DNA of 8,116 nucleotides from Candidatus Bathyarchaeota archaeon (GCA_026014605.1 JAOZIC010000070.1:1-8116), one strand, 5' to 3'. Shown: positions 1 through 7,447, numbered from the stretch's first letter. Made by a program: numbers and translations. Notes: generated by a model from the sequence alone, not told the origin.

Positions 1-1070
1 GAATACTCTGTGGCGTATCGTTTGTAGCCTCCGAAAAGTTCGTCTGCTCCTTGTCCAGCCAACAAAACGGGGTGACCAAGCTTTGATGCGGTTTCGGCTA
101 GCCAATAAAATGGAACGGCGATGCACGCGTTTACTGCGTGGTTTTCTTCTGTTAACCATAAGGCTTCGGCTAATGTTGCTTTTAACGCGCCTACGGAGTA
201 TGTTTGGATGTGTATGGGTAACTCTAAGGCTTCTGCGGCTTGTTTTGCGAACATTACTTCAGGCTGATTTTCCAACCCAACAGCGATAAGTTGCACATCT
301 AAACCAACTTCTTTTGCTAACGCCGCTACAACGGTGCTGTCTACTCCCCCAGAAAACGCAACCGCCACCGATTCTAGGTCGCAAACTCGTCTTCGGGTAG
401 AATCTAAAAGAAGAAGCTGCAGTGCCTCTGAGGCGGTTTCCATGTCCACCACGGTTTTTGGGGGGCGGTTTAGGGTTTTTGCTGCCCGGAAAACAAAGCC
501 GTTAGAGTCTACGGTGGCTAATTGTCCGGGCGGAAACGGTTTGGGGTCTGTTATTCCGATTTTCCATAGGGCTTTTCGTTCTGACGCCAAAGCGCATACG
601 GACTCGTTTTCGCCGTAATACAGTGGGGTTTCTCCGAACAGGTCGCGCCCTGCTATGAGTTTGTCTGGTTGTGCTATCGCGAAAACGTATGAGCCTTCCA
701 TTTTTTCTATTACATTGTATGCGTTTGTTAACGGGTTTTTGGCAAGTTTTTCCGCTATTTCTTGGGCTTCCGACACTCCCGGACGGTTGGGAGAAGGAAA
801 CAGTCGTCCTTCAAACACAAGTGTGAAACCGTTTCCTTGAATTGGTTGTGGGTGGTCTCGGGGTACGATTTGTGAAAAGTTGTGACCCAAAACAATGTTG
901 GAGTTAATTTCGGAGTTTAGTTGGTCTAAGCTTTGGGCGGTTTTTGTTTTTGTTGGTGTTGCGATGCCGTGTCCGTCGGTTCCTCTGTGTTTTAGTTCAC
1001 AGAGCATGTTAACAACTAAAGGTGCAACGTTTTTTTGTTGTTTGTGAACTGCGGCAACTAAAGCGCCCAA
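1..1070 (-). CDS. asnB: Asparagine synthetase B-like protein, C-terminus beyond window; glutaminase domain looks inactive
   Basis: About 356 codons are visible; the reading frame is still open at position 1. The ATP-pyrophosphatase (synthetase) domain is clear: PP-loop SGGVDST at residues 240-246 and GQGADELFGGY at 339-349, which in this family bind ATP and form the beta-aspartyl-AMP site. Residues 1-200 have the class II amidotransferase (Ntn) fold pattern: KHRGTDGHG near 27-35, LGHNF near 61-65, FEGRLF near 86-91 and AGRDLFGETPLYYG near 140-153. The family's N-terminal Cys is absent, the Arg of the GHxR element is Phe, and the Asn of the NGE element is Glu, so glutamine hydrolysis is doubtful. 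The family makes asparagine from aspartate, ATP and glutamine or ammonia in the cytoplasm. I chose the TTG at 1070 because homology begins there and AAGGA lies 10 nt upstream. A GTG at 1094 would add 8 residues but has no Shine-Dalgarno. An AsnB paralogue with another acceptor is possible. Confidence 0.85.
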   Translation of the reverse strand, partial: MGALVAAVHKQQKNVAPLVVNMLCELKHRGTDGHGIATPTKTKTAQSLDQLNSEINSNIVLGHNFSQIVPRDHPQPIQGNGFTLVFEGRLFPSPNRPGVSEAQEIAEKLAKNPLTNAYNVIEKMEGSYVFAIAQPDKLIAGRDLFGETPLYYGENESVCALASERKALWKIGITDPKPFPPGQLATVDSNGFVFRAAKTLNRPPKTVVDMETASEALQLLLLDSTRRRVCDLESVAVAFSGGVDSTVVAALAKEVGLDVQLIAVGLENQPEVMFAKQAAEALELPIHIQTYSVGALKATLAEALWLTEENHAVNACIAVPFYWLAETASKLGHPVLLAGQGADELFGGYKRYATEY

Positions 1071-1080
1071 ATTTTTTACA

Positions 1081-1085
1081 TCCTT
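1081..1085 (-). promoter_or_regulatory. Shine-Dalgarno for the asnB-like TTG start
   Basis: On the minus strand AAGGA lies 10 nt upstream of the TTG at 1070. It supports this start over the GTG at 1094, which has only CCCCTAAATA in front of it. Confidence 0.4.
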
Positions 1086-1094
1086 AACAAACAC

Positions 1095-1135
1095 TATTTA
1101 GGGGAAACGGGTAAAAAGCTAATGTTAATACAGTT
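1095..1135. promoter_or_regulatory. Divergent promoter region between asnB-like gene and purB
   Basis: This short AT-rich stretch separates two divergent genes and must hold both promoters, or they lie just inside its edges. The block GGTAAAAAGC at 1110-1119 reads GCTTTTTACC on the other strand. It is the only box A-like element I see at a workable distance from both starts (about 26 nt plus a short leader). It matches a consensus TATA box poorly, so this call rests mostly on position. Confidence 0.3.
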
Positions 1136-1148
1136 ATGTATCGTTTGC

Positions 1149-1153
1149 GGAGG
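1149..1153 (+). promoter_or_regulatory. Shine-Dalgarno of purB
   Basis: GGAGG sits 9 nt before the ATG at 1163. It decides the purB start: the in-frame ATG at 1136 lies upstream of this site, has no ribosome-binding site of its own, and would add nine basic residues (MYRLRRTKK) in front of the family's usual beginning. Confidence 0.7.
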
Positions 1154-1162
1154 ACCAAGAAA

Positions 1163-2533
1163 ATGCCCATTTTACCCATAGACACCCGCCGATATGGCTC
1201 AGCTGAAATGCTAGATATTTTTGACGAAGAAAACAGGCTCCAAAAAATGCTGGAAGTAGAAGCCGCCCTTGCGTGGGCACACAGCCAAGTAGGAAACATA
1301 CCAGCAGCGGACGCAAAAAAAATTGGTCAGAAAGCGTCCACCAAATATGTGAAACTTGAGCGCGTAAAAGAAATTGAAAACGAAACCCGCCACGACATCA
1401 TGGCGCTGGTACGCGCATTATCCGAACAGTGTGGACCAAGCGGCGCATACGTTCACCTTGGAGCAACCAGCTCAGACATACTGGACACCGCAACTGCGTT
1501 GCAACTTAAAGAGGCAACAGCAATCATCGAAGATAGGCTGAATGAACTTGAATCAATTTTACTTAGCCGAGCCAAACAACACAAAGAATCAGTAATGATG
1601 GGCAGAACCCATGGACAACACGCCTTGCCAACCACGTTTGGTTTCAAGTTCGCAGTATGGACACGAGAAGTTGCAAGACACATCCAACGCCTGCAAGACT
1701 GCAAACCGCGACTGCTGGCAGGAAAAATGAGCGGCGCAGTTGGTACTCAAGCGGGTTTGGGCGAAAAAGGTTTGCAAATTCAAAAGCTTGTTATGGAAAA
1801 ACTTGGAATAAGGGCGTCTGAGATTTCCACACAAATAGTTCAAAGAGACAGATACGCAGAATTAACCTGTGTTTTGGCGATTTTAGCGTCAAGTTTAGAC
1901 AACATTGCATCTGAGATTCGTGAGTTGCAAAGACCAGAAATCGGTGAAGCGTTTGAAGCGTTTGAACGAAAAAAACAGGTCGGCAGCTCAACCATGCCGC
2001 ACAAACGCAACCCCATGATATGTGAACGAATCTGTGGGTTAGCAAAAATACTTAGAAGCCTTGTTGGTCCTGCGCTGGAAAATGTTCCAACATGGCATGA
2101 ACGGGACTTAACGCAATCGTCATGTGAACGTTTTGTTATTCCAGAGGAGTGCATCCTGATAGATTACATGTTGATTTTGATGATACGGGTGCTCAAAGGC
2201 TTGGAAGTTGACGAAAAACGTATGCTCAAAAACATGCAGGTCACACAGGGGCGAATGATGTCCGAAAACGTGATGCTTACACTAGTAAAGAAAGGCTTGG
2301 GCAGACAAGATGCCCACGAACTAGTAAGGCAACTGGCGATAAAAAGTCACACCGAACAAGCAGAATTCAAGCAGGTGTTATCAGAAAACAGCACAGTTCA
2401 AAAGTTGCTTACGCCAAAAGAAATCGAGCATGTAATGGACCCGCGTAACTATTTGGGTACTGCACTAAAACAAATTGACCAAGTTATTGTGCAAACAAAA
2501 AAGGAAAGAAAAAAACGAGGACTGCAAGACTAA
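1163..2533 (+). CDS. purB: Adenylosuccinate lyase
   Basis: This cytoplasmic enzyme catalyses two fumarate-releasing steps of purine synthesis: SAICAR to AICAR, and adenylosuccinate to AMP. The 456-residue product has the full fumarase/aspartase-superfamily layout. RHD at 76-78 matches the substrate-phosphate/AMP site, GATSSD at 100-105 is the conserved first region, and GRTHGQHALP at 147-156 carries the general-acid His150. The signature loop GSSTMPHKRNP at 274-284 carries the catalytic Ser275/276. Length is typical of archaeal and bacterial PurB. The active form is a homotetramer in this family. The MPILPIDTRRYGS start agrees with a good Shine-Dalgarno; the longer reading from 1136 (465 aa) is less likely. 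The gene is divergent from the AsnB-like gene and convergent with hel308, with stop codons overlapping by 4 nt. The Lys/Arg-rich C-terminal tail (residues 446-452) is encoded by A-tracts that may also end hel308 transcription. Confidence 0.96.
   Translation: MPILPIDTRRYGSAEMLDIFDEENRLQKMLEVEAALAWAHSQVGNIPAADAKKIGQKASTKYVKLERVKEIENETRHDIMALVRALSEQCGPSGAYVHLGATSSDILDTATALQLKEATAIIEDRLNELESILLSRAKQHKESVMMGRTHGQHALPTTFGFKFAVWTREVARHIQRLQDCKPRLLAGKMSGAVGTQAGLGEKGLQIQKLVMEKLGIRASEISTQIVQRDRYAELTCVLAILASSLDNIASEIRELQRPEIGEAFEAFERKKQVGSSTMPHKRNPMICERICGLAKILRSLVGPALENVPTWHERDLTQSSCERFVIPEECILIDYMLILMIRVLKGLEVDEKRMLKNMQVTQGRMMSENVMLTLVKKGLGRQDAHELVRQLAIKSHTEQAEFKQVLSENSTVQKLLTPKEIEHVMDPRNYLGTALKQIDQVIVQTKKERKKRGLQD
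2497..2515 (-). terminator. Poly-T terminator of the gins23-mcm-hel308 operon, inside the purB 3' end
   Basis: Read on the minus strand, this stretch is TTTTTTTCTTTCCTTTTTT and begins 14 nt after the hel308 stop. It is the obvious termination tract for the operon. On the plus strand it encodes the basic TKKERKK tail of PurB. Confidence 0.45.
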
Positions 2534-4761
2534 AACTCGGTTAGAGCACGTTGCTGGTCTGATTTTCCTTTTTTTACTCGTTCCCAGTCTTCGTCTTTGA
2601 CTAAGGCGCCGACTTCTTCTTTGATTTTTTTGGCTAAACGTGGACCAAACAGTGGCAGTTTAGTTAACTGCTGCAAGGGAACCATTTTGATGTCGTCGAT
2701 TGTTTTAAGCCCGTTATTGAACAGAATCCGTGCTCTTGCGCGTCCAACACCTTCAAGCTTAACCAAGGGCAAAAGTTCTGGTTTTACTCCTTTTTCGATT
2801 CTTACCACAAGTTTTGTCAACCGTTCTAGCAGGTCTTTGTGACCAAACAGCGTAGCCAACTCCAGACTTGCATGCAACAGCCACTTCGCAGTAGAAATCA
2901 GGCGGTAGAGGTCTCCTGGTTGGACGCTGAACCGTTCTATCATGTCGTCTTCGGTGGTTTCGTTCATCCACGATTTGAGTACCCAAGCCAGTTTTGCTTC
3001 GCCCAAAAACTCTTCAAACGCAATTCTGTCCATCCACGGGTCGGGAAGGTCGCACATGAATTCGTCTTTGTGGTCTTCGACAAAGAAGGATATCTCATCG
3101 ATTTCTTTGGAGTATGGTCGCATTTTTGGGAACATGTCTGGTGTTCGTGCAATCATGTGCAGAAAACTGATGTCAGACATTAAATCTGCACGGTTGGTCA
3201 GTGCATCGCGTATGATTACTCCAGTCAGGGGGTCGATGTATAGTTCTGAGACTCTTCGCCCAAACTTGGTTGGCAGTACCTTGTCGCCTGATACTTCTAT
3301 CATTTTTTCGGCATACAAGAACCCTAAACTGCGTTGAATAACTCCCTTAATTGCCTGCGGGTCATACTGGTAAGCGTAAAACGTTTTGGCGAAGAAATCA
3401 AAAACGCCCTGCTCTGTGTGAGCAAAATCGGATGCAATAGTAGCCAAAACATGTGACCGCAAAATCCGTTCTACAGCCAGCTTGGACCAGATTCGTTCTG
3501 TGTCAGCTAGAATGTAGCTTTCCATGAGGTAGTCGCGTTCGTCTTCTGTTTTTGCTATTAGAATGGAGTCTCCAACCTTGTCGTAGCAGGGTCGTCCTGC
3601 ACGTCCTGCCATCTGTTTGTATTCAAGAACCGCAATTGGATAGAAACCGTATCCGGGTTCGTATCTGCGGTAGTCGTTGACGATAACTACTCGTGCGGGC
3701 AGGTTTACTCCAAACGCCAGTGTCGGGGTTGCGGTTAAGATTTTGATTTTTCCTTCCTTGAACGCGTTTTCAATCAGTTTTCTGTGACCACCACCCAAAC
3801 CTGCATGATGAAACGCAACACCGTTAGAAACAACTTCAGCCAGTTCCTCGCTGATTCTGGTGCGTGCTCCAGTGGCAAGAATCTGTTCAGAAAGCTGCGT
3901 TAAGGTGCGTTTCATAGGTTTGGAAATCAGGTGCTTGATTGTAACTGCAATTTTTTTGGCTAAACTAATCGAGTTACGCCGCGTGCTGGCGAAAGCTAGG
4001 GCTTGACCACCACTTTTTACGGTGTATAACGCCAGTTTTAGTGTGGGGTCTCGGGCTTTGTTATCAATTGACAGTGCGCCGCCGTCTTTGAACATTACTT
4101 CGTCATGCAAAAACACGCCTTCACGAAGAGTAACCGGACGCCAATTAGTAGTAACAGCAACCGCCTTGAGCCACTCAGCAACCTCGTTCACGTTCTTTAT
4201 AGTTGCACTCAAAACCACCAATTGAATATCAGGGTTAACCTGCATCAACCGAGCCAAAACCACTTCAAGCGTAGGACCACGGTGAGCATCATTCAGAAGG
4301 TGCACCTCATCAGCAACTACCAGTGAGATGTCGCTTACCCATTTTGCCCTGTGCCGCAGTAGTGAGTCGGCTTTTTCGTTTGTTGTAACTATGATGTCGT
4401 GTTTTCCCATCCACGGGTCGCTGCTGTCGTAGTCTCCTGTGCTGATGCCGACGCTAATTCTGCGCCCGTTACTTTTCTTTATGCCCGAATACTTCTGGAA
4501 CGCCTCAAACTTCTCGCTGGCAAGTGCCCGCAGCGGAGACAGATACAAAACCTTGCCGTTGCGCTCCAAAACATGTTTAAGAGCACAAAGCTCAGCAATC
4601 AAAGTCTTACCAGACGCAGTTGGACTCGCCAAAACAAGGTTCTTGCCATCCAACGCCCCAGCATGTATTGCATCCTGTTGCGGCGGATAAAGTTCAGTAA
4701 GCCCTTGGTCGATTAAAACCTGTTTTGCTGAATCGTGCAACTGCAGTTCTTTGACTTTCAC
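2530..4761 (-). CDS. hel308: ATP-dependent DNA helicase Hel308/Hjm
   Basis: Superfamily 2 helicase of 743 residues, orthologous to archaeal Hel308/Hjm and related to eukaryotic HELQ/POLQ helicases. The family unwinds DNA 3'-5', prefers forked and lagging-strand substrates, and acts at stalled forks. Motifs in order: Q-motif YPPQQDAI (25-32), Walker A SPTASGKT (46-53), LSPLRALASEK (74-84), DEVH (151-154), SAT (185-187), ALAFASTRR (254-262), TPTLAFGVNLPA (345-356), QMAGRAGRP (383-391). A winged-helix region (about 420-505), the helical ratchet domain (about 506-650) and a helix-hairpin-helix domain (LEGVGRARARI from 669, LPLFGPRLAKKI from 702) follow. No intein interrupts the Walker A site. It starts with GTG, 14 nt after the mcm stop, with AAAGG 8 nt before the start. 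The C-terminus QRALTEF resembles a PCNA-binding PIP box lacking its last aromatic. The stop overlaps the purB stop. Confidence 0.96.
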   Translation of the reverse strand: MKVKELQLHDSAKQVLIDQGLTELYPPQQDAIHAGALDGKNLVLASPTASGKTLIAELCALKHVLERNGKVLYLSPLRALASEKFEAFQKYSGIKKSNGRRISVGISTGDYDSSDPWMGKHDIIVTTNEKADSLLRHRAKWVSDISLVVADEVHLLNDAHRGPTLEVVLARLMQVNPDIQLVVLSATIKNVNEVAEWLKAVAVTTNWRPVTLREGVFLHDEVMFKDGGALSIDNKARDPTLKLALYTVKSGGQALAFASTRRNSISLAKKIAVTIKHLISKPMKRTLTQLSEQILATGARTRISEELAEVVSNGVAFHHAGLGGGHRKLIENAFKEGKIKILTATPTLAFGVNLPARVVIVNDYRRYEPGYGFYPIAVLEYKQMAGRAGRPCYDKVGDSILIAKTEDERDYLMESYILADTERIWSKLAVERILRSHVLATIASDFAHTEQGVFDFFAKTFYAYQYDPQAIKGVIQRSLGFLYAEKMIEVSGDKVLPTKFGRRVSELYIDPLTGVIIRDALTNRADLMSDISFLHMIARTPDMFPKMRPYSKEIDEISFFVEDHKDEFMCDLPDPWMDRIAFEEFLGEAKLAWVLKSWMNETTEDDMIERFSVQPGDLYRLISTAKWLLHASLELATLFGHKDLLERLTKLVVRIEKGVKPELLPLVKLEGVGRARARILFNNGLKTIDDIKMVPLQQLTKLPLFGPRLAKKIKEEVGALVKDEDWERVKKGKSDQQRALTEF
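2563..2575 (+). terminator. Poly-T terminator of purB, inside the hel308 3' end
   Basis: Thirty nt after the purB stop the plus strand reads TTTTCCTTTTTTT. Archaeal RNA polymerases terminate at such T-tracts without needing a strong hairpin. On the minus strand the tract encodes the VKKGKSD part of the Hel308 tail. Confidence 0.45.
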
Positions 4762-4769
4762 TGTTTACG

Positions 4770-4774
4770 CCTTT
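4770..4774 (-). promoter_or_regulatory. Shine-Dalgarno of hel308
   Basis: AAAGG lies 8 nt before the GTG start, inside the 14-nt gap after the mcm stop codon. It supports the GTG at 4761 as the true start and implies independent ribosome entry on an operon mRNA. Confidence 0.55.
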
Positions 4775-4775
4775 G

Positions 4776-6812
4776 CTAAGTCTTTTTGATGAAACCTTCC
4801 CGAGGTGCAAACAAGGTTCCTTCTTTTAGCATCTGCCCAATCATGCGCTCTGATTCTCCAGACAGTATATCGTACTCGGATTGCAGCCGCTCCACAAGCA
4901 ACGCCTTGTCCACCGTGCCGGTCTCTTTCTCCATGCTGGTAATCAGACCCAAAATGACTGACATTTTGTCGCGAAGGCTCTTTGGTTTTCCAGTCATCAA
5001 GATGTCAATGTCAAACTTGTTCGAAGAGATGTCGATACCGACCTGTTCTAACGACTTCTTCATAATCTCAATAGCCCGCTCAGCATCCTCAGCCAAAACC
5101 TGGTCACGAAGAGCCATACGTGCTCGAGCCTCAGAAATACGAACCAAAGACTCTAACTGCCTAGCAGTGATAGCTACAGGCGTGCCTTCAGTTTCGCTGG
5201 CAGAACGCATAAGCAAATAAAAGTCTTTGAGATACGCCAACGCTTCTTTAGTCAAAACGGGTTTAATGTTTTTAGAGTAGCTAACATATTTTCGGAAAAG
5301 ATCAGCAGTGATTGGAGGTTCAACAGGAGTAACTCCAGTTCTGTGAAGGTCCAAAATGTGCTCGGTCATGCGTGAGTCTTTAGCTTTTTCTGGAACATCT
5401 CTCAAAACAAAAATCAAGTCAAACCTCGAAAGGATAGTAACTGGAAGAGAAATGTTCTCGCTGACTGTTCGGTAAGGGTCGTAACGTCCTAACGTTGGGT
5501 TAGCCGCAGCCAAAATCGATGTACGGGCATTCAAAGTTGCAACAATACCAGCTTTAGCTACTGAAACTGTATGTTGTTCCATAACTTCGTGGATGGCAAC
5601 TCGGTCTTCTGTTCGCATCTTGTCCATTTCGTCGATAGCGGCAACACCTTTATCCGCCAAAACAAGTGCACCAGCCTCAAGAGTCATACCACCCGCCTTG
5701 TCTCGCAACACCGCAGCAGTCAAACCCGCCGCAGTAGTTCCACGACCCGAAGTATACAAGCCTCGGGGCGCAATCTTAGAGACATACTGCAAAAGCTGAG
5801 ATTTGGCGGTACCGGGGTCACCTACAATCAACACGTTAAGGTCGCCCCTGATGGTGATGTCGGCAAAATGTTTTGAGGTGCCTCCAAAAAGAAGGTACAT
5901 AATTGCTTCTTTGATGTGCTCGTTGCCGTAGACCGACGGCGCAAGTGACATCAAGATTTTGTTGTGAATCTGAGGGTCTTTGGACAGTTCGATTATTTCT
6001 TGTTCTTCTTCTGGGGTTGCTACGAGTTTTTCAGGTTCCTTACTCATAACGTCAATAAAGTTAGTGTCCAAATGCAACGTAAACGACCGCAACTGACCAA
6101 CACGAGGCAACCTAGCCGCAACAGCCCGTGCGATACCAACAACACACACATGGTCTCCAGGTCGTGCGGTGTCAACTAGGTCACGTTCTAAAAGTTTTAT
6201 GTCCAGCCACCTTGGAAGCTGACCAGGAGGCAAATCTTCGGGACGCTCCTGAATACGAACATCCTGACTGTCGATAAACGCGGATTCTTCTTGAACAAAA
6301 TCAAACGAGGCTTTTCTTCTGCACTCTGGAGCGCTACAAGCCAAAGGCGCAGTCAAAAACGGACCAGACTGGGACACAGTGGTCATTGCGCCACACCATT
6401 TGCACTTAAACGCTGCCTCCATAACAATTGGTCGTGCAGGGCTGGCTCGGACTACAATGCCTTCGAGCATGACCAGTTTTCCGATGTGCAGTGAACCTAA
6501 AATACGCAACGGAGTTGTTTCAAGCAAACCCCGGAAACGTACTGTAACGGTTTTGATTTCTTCAGCAAACTCGGGCTCTTCAATTTGCAACTGAGCAAAC
6601 GCGGCACGGTTTGCGTATTCCAGATATTCGTCTGGGTGGTTCAAAAGCTGCTGGACTAGTTTTGGTTCAGCAGATAAGAGTTCGTCAAAGTCTACAATAA
6701 AGGACTTTTTTCCAGAAACCGCCATTTCAGAGAGGCGTTCACGGTATTTTGCTGCTTTGAAAAAGTCTAAAAACAGTGCCTCTGGGTCGGCTGTTAGTAT
6801 TTCTTCGGTCAT
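4776..6812 (-). CDS. mcm: Replicative DNA helicase MCM
   Basis: This 678-residue protein is the archaeal minichromosome maintenance helicase, which forms a ring-shaped hexamer and unwinds DNA 3'-5' at the fork. The N-terminal domain (about 1-260) has a zinc site: Cys137 and Cys140 (CKWC) with Cys159 and Cys164 (CSAPEC). The AAA+ domain shows Walker A GDPGTAKS (331-338), Walker B with the MCM signature IDEMDKM (393-399), the presensor-1 hairpin around SVAKAGIVATL with Lys420, sensor-1 Asn438 in AANPT, Arg finger SRFD (462-465) and sensor-2 Arg551. The last 70 residues fit the C-terminal winged helix. All catalytic residues are present, length is normal, and there is no intein. The ATG overlaps the gins23 stop as ATGA, implying translational coupling. 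A purine-rich AGAGGAAGA upstream could serve as ribosome-binding site. Its GINS partner is the gene before it. Confidence 0.98.
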   Translation of the reverse strand: MTEEILTADPEALFLDFFKAAKYRERLSEMAVSGKKSFIVDFDELLSAEPKLVQQLLNHPDEYLEYANRAAFAQLQIEEPEFAEEIKTVTVRFRGLLETTPLRILGSLHIGKLVMLEGIVVRASPARPIVMEAAFKCKWCGAMTTVSQSGPFLTAPLACSAPECRRKASFDFVQEESAFIDSQDVRIQERPEDLPPGQLPRWLDIKLLERDLVDTARPGDHVCVVGIARAVAARLPRVGQLRSFTLHLDTNFIDVMSKEPEKLVATPEEEQEIIELSKDPQIHNKILMSLAPSVYGNEHIKEAIMYLLFGGTSKHFADITIRGDLNVLIVGDPGTAKSQLLQYVSKIAPRGLYTSGRGTTAAGLTAAVLRDKAGGMTLEAGALVLADKGVAAIDEMDKMRTEDRVAIHEVMEQHTVSVAKAGIVATLNARTSILAAANPTLGRYDPYRTVSENISLPVTILSRFDLIFVLRDVPEKAKDSRMTEHILDLHRTGVTPVEPPITADLFRKYVSYSKNIKPVLTKEALAYLKDFYLLMRSASETEGTPVAITARQLESLVRISEARARMALRDQVLAEDAERAIEIMKKSLEQVGIDISSNKFDIDILMTGKPKSLRDKMSVILGLITSMEKETGTVDKALLVERLQSEYDILSGESERMIGQMLKEGTLFAPREGFIKKT

Positions 6813-7393
6813 TGCTCAGTTTCTTCCTCTTGTTGGTCAGGGTTCAAAATTGCGGCGCGCCACTCGCTTATTATTTTGTGCAATATAGTGTAGACGGCTT
6901 TTTCTTCTTTTGTTAAACTACGAATAACTTGTCCACCTTGTGAGCGTGCAGACGAAGCCAAAGAAACAATTTTTTTGAGCCTCATCGTGGTTATGTCGTC
7001 AGACAGGTTTTTTGCTTTTTCGCAGTCGCTTCTTTTTTCTGGTTTTTTGATTGCTTCTTCGTTTAACTCGGCTAGGAAACGCCGCAGTTTAGGGTAAAAA
7101 TCTTCAGGAATAGAAGTGACCTTTTGACTGGTTTGGACACGTTCCTTCCAGTGAATCTTGTTTAAGGTCATCAAATCCAATGGTTCGTCCACGCGGATTC
7201 GGGCTATTCCAGCTTTTTTTAGTTCTTGGGCTATCCAGAATTTGACTTCGTATTCTTTTCCTTCTTTGAAAGGCCCAACTGTTGTGCCCGGAAGGTCGAT
7301 TGCGGGGCTGTCTCTGTTTGCCACTACCTTAACGGCAGAATTTTCGTAAATGAAGTCTGCGTCTTTAATTGACGCAACAGGGTCAGACGACAA
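6809..7393 (-). CDS. gins23: GINS subunit, Gins23 (Psf2/Psf3) type
   Basis: GINS stabilises and stimulates MCM within the archaeal CMG-like replisome; Gins23 pairs with Gins51, which is not in this window. With the start chosen here the protein has 194 residues. A small beta B-domain comes first (about 11-68, with TTVGPFKEG at 37-45 and the pattern KFWIAQELK), and the helical A-domain follows (about 70-184, with IPEDFYPKLRRFLAEL). B-then-A order and the GPF...G...W(I/L)A..LK pattern match eukaryotic Psf2 and archaeal Gins23. I prefer the TTG at 7393: GGAG lies 8 nt upstream and it gives a normal GINS beginning. The longer frame from the ATG at 7465 (218 aa) would add a hydrophobic segment, MIIVLYLCVALFVCTLIV, unexpected in a soluble replisome protein, and that ATG lies upstream of a TATA-like box. 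The stop overlaps the mcm ATG. Adjacency to mcm resembles the gins23-mcm arrangement known in Sulfolobus. Confidence 0.88.
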   Translation of the reverse strand: MSSDPVASIKDADFIYENSAVKVVANRDSPAIDLPGTTVGPFKEGKEYEVKFWIAQELKKAGIARIRVDEPLDLMTLNKIHWKERVQTSQKVTSIPEDFYPKLRRFLAELNEEAIKKPEKRSDCEKAKNLSDDITTMRLKKIVSLASSARSQGGQVIRSLTKEEKAVYTILHKIISEWRAAILNPDQQEEETEQ

Positions 7394-7401
7394 TCCCAAC
7401 T

Positions 7402-7408
7402 CTCCTCT
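7402..7408 (-). promoter_or_regulatory. Shine-Dalgarno of gins23
   Basis: AGAGGAG on the minus strand, ending 8 nt before the TTG at 7393. It is the best ribosome-binding site near the 5' end of this reading frame and argues for the internal TTG start. Confidence 0.6.
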
Positions 7409-7447
7409 TTGGACGATAAGTGTGCACACAAACAATGCGACGCACAG

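Noticed and set aside
334..618. Plus-strand frame of 94 codons in the left part of the window.
   Set aside because: It is antisense to the PP-loop region of the AsnB-like gene, which carries clear family motifs on the minus strand.
1136..1162. N-terminal extension of purB from the ATG at 1136 (adds MYRLRRTKK).
   Set aside because: The GGAGG Shine-Dalgarno at 1149-1153 lies inside the extension and points to the ATG at 1163, where the usual PurB N-terminus begins.
1840..2154. Minus-strand frame of 104 codons inside purB.
   Set aside because: It is antisense to the catalytic core of purB, including the GSSTMPHKRNP loop, and its translation resembles no family; a shadow of strong codon bias.
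4787..4853. Possible C/D box guide RNA: TGATGA at 4787-4792 and CTGA at 4850-4853 on the plus strand.
   Set aside because: No internal D' and C' boxes are found between them, the ends do not pair, and the stretch is explained as the mcm 3' coding end.
4786..5220. Plus-strand frame of 144 codons opposite the mcm C-terminus.
   Set aside because: It is Ser/Arg/Ile-rich, low in information, and fully antisense to the conserved sensor-2 and winged-helix region of MCM.
2530..6812. Inteins in mcm or hel308, common at the Walker A sites of archaeal replication proteins.
   Set aside because: Both proteins have normal lengths and uninterrupted motifs; there is no inserted segment.
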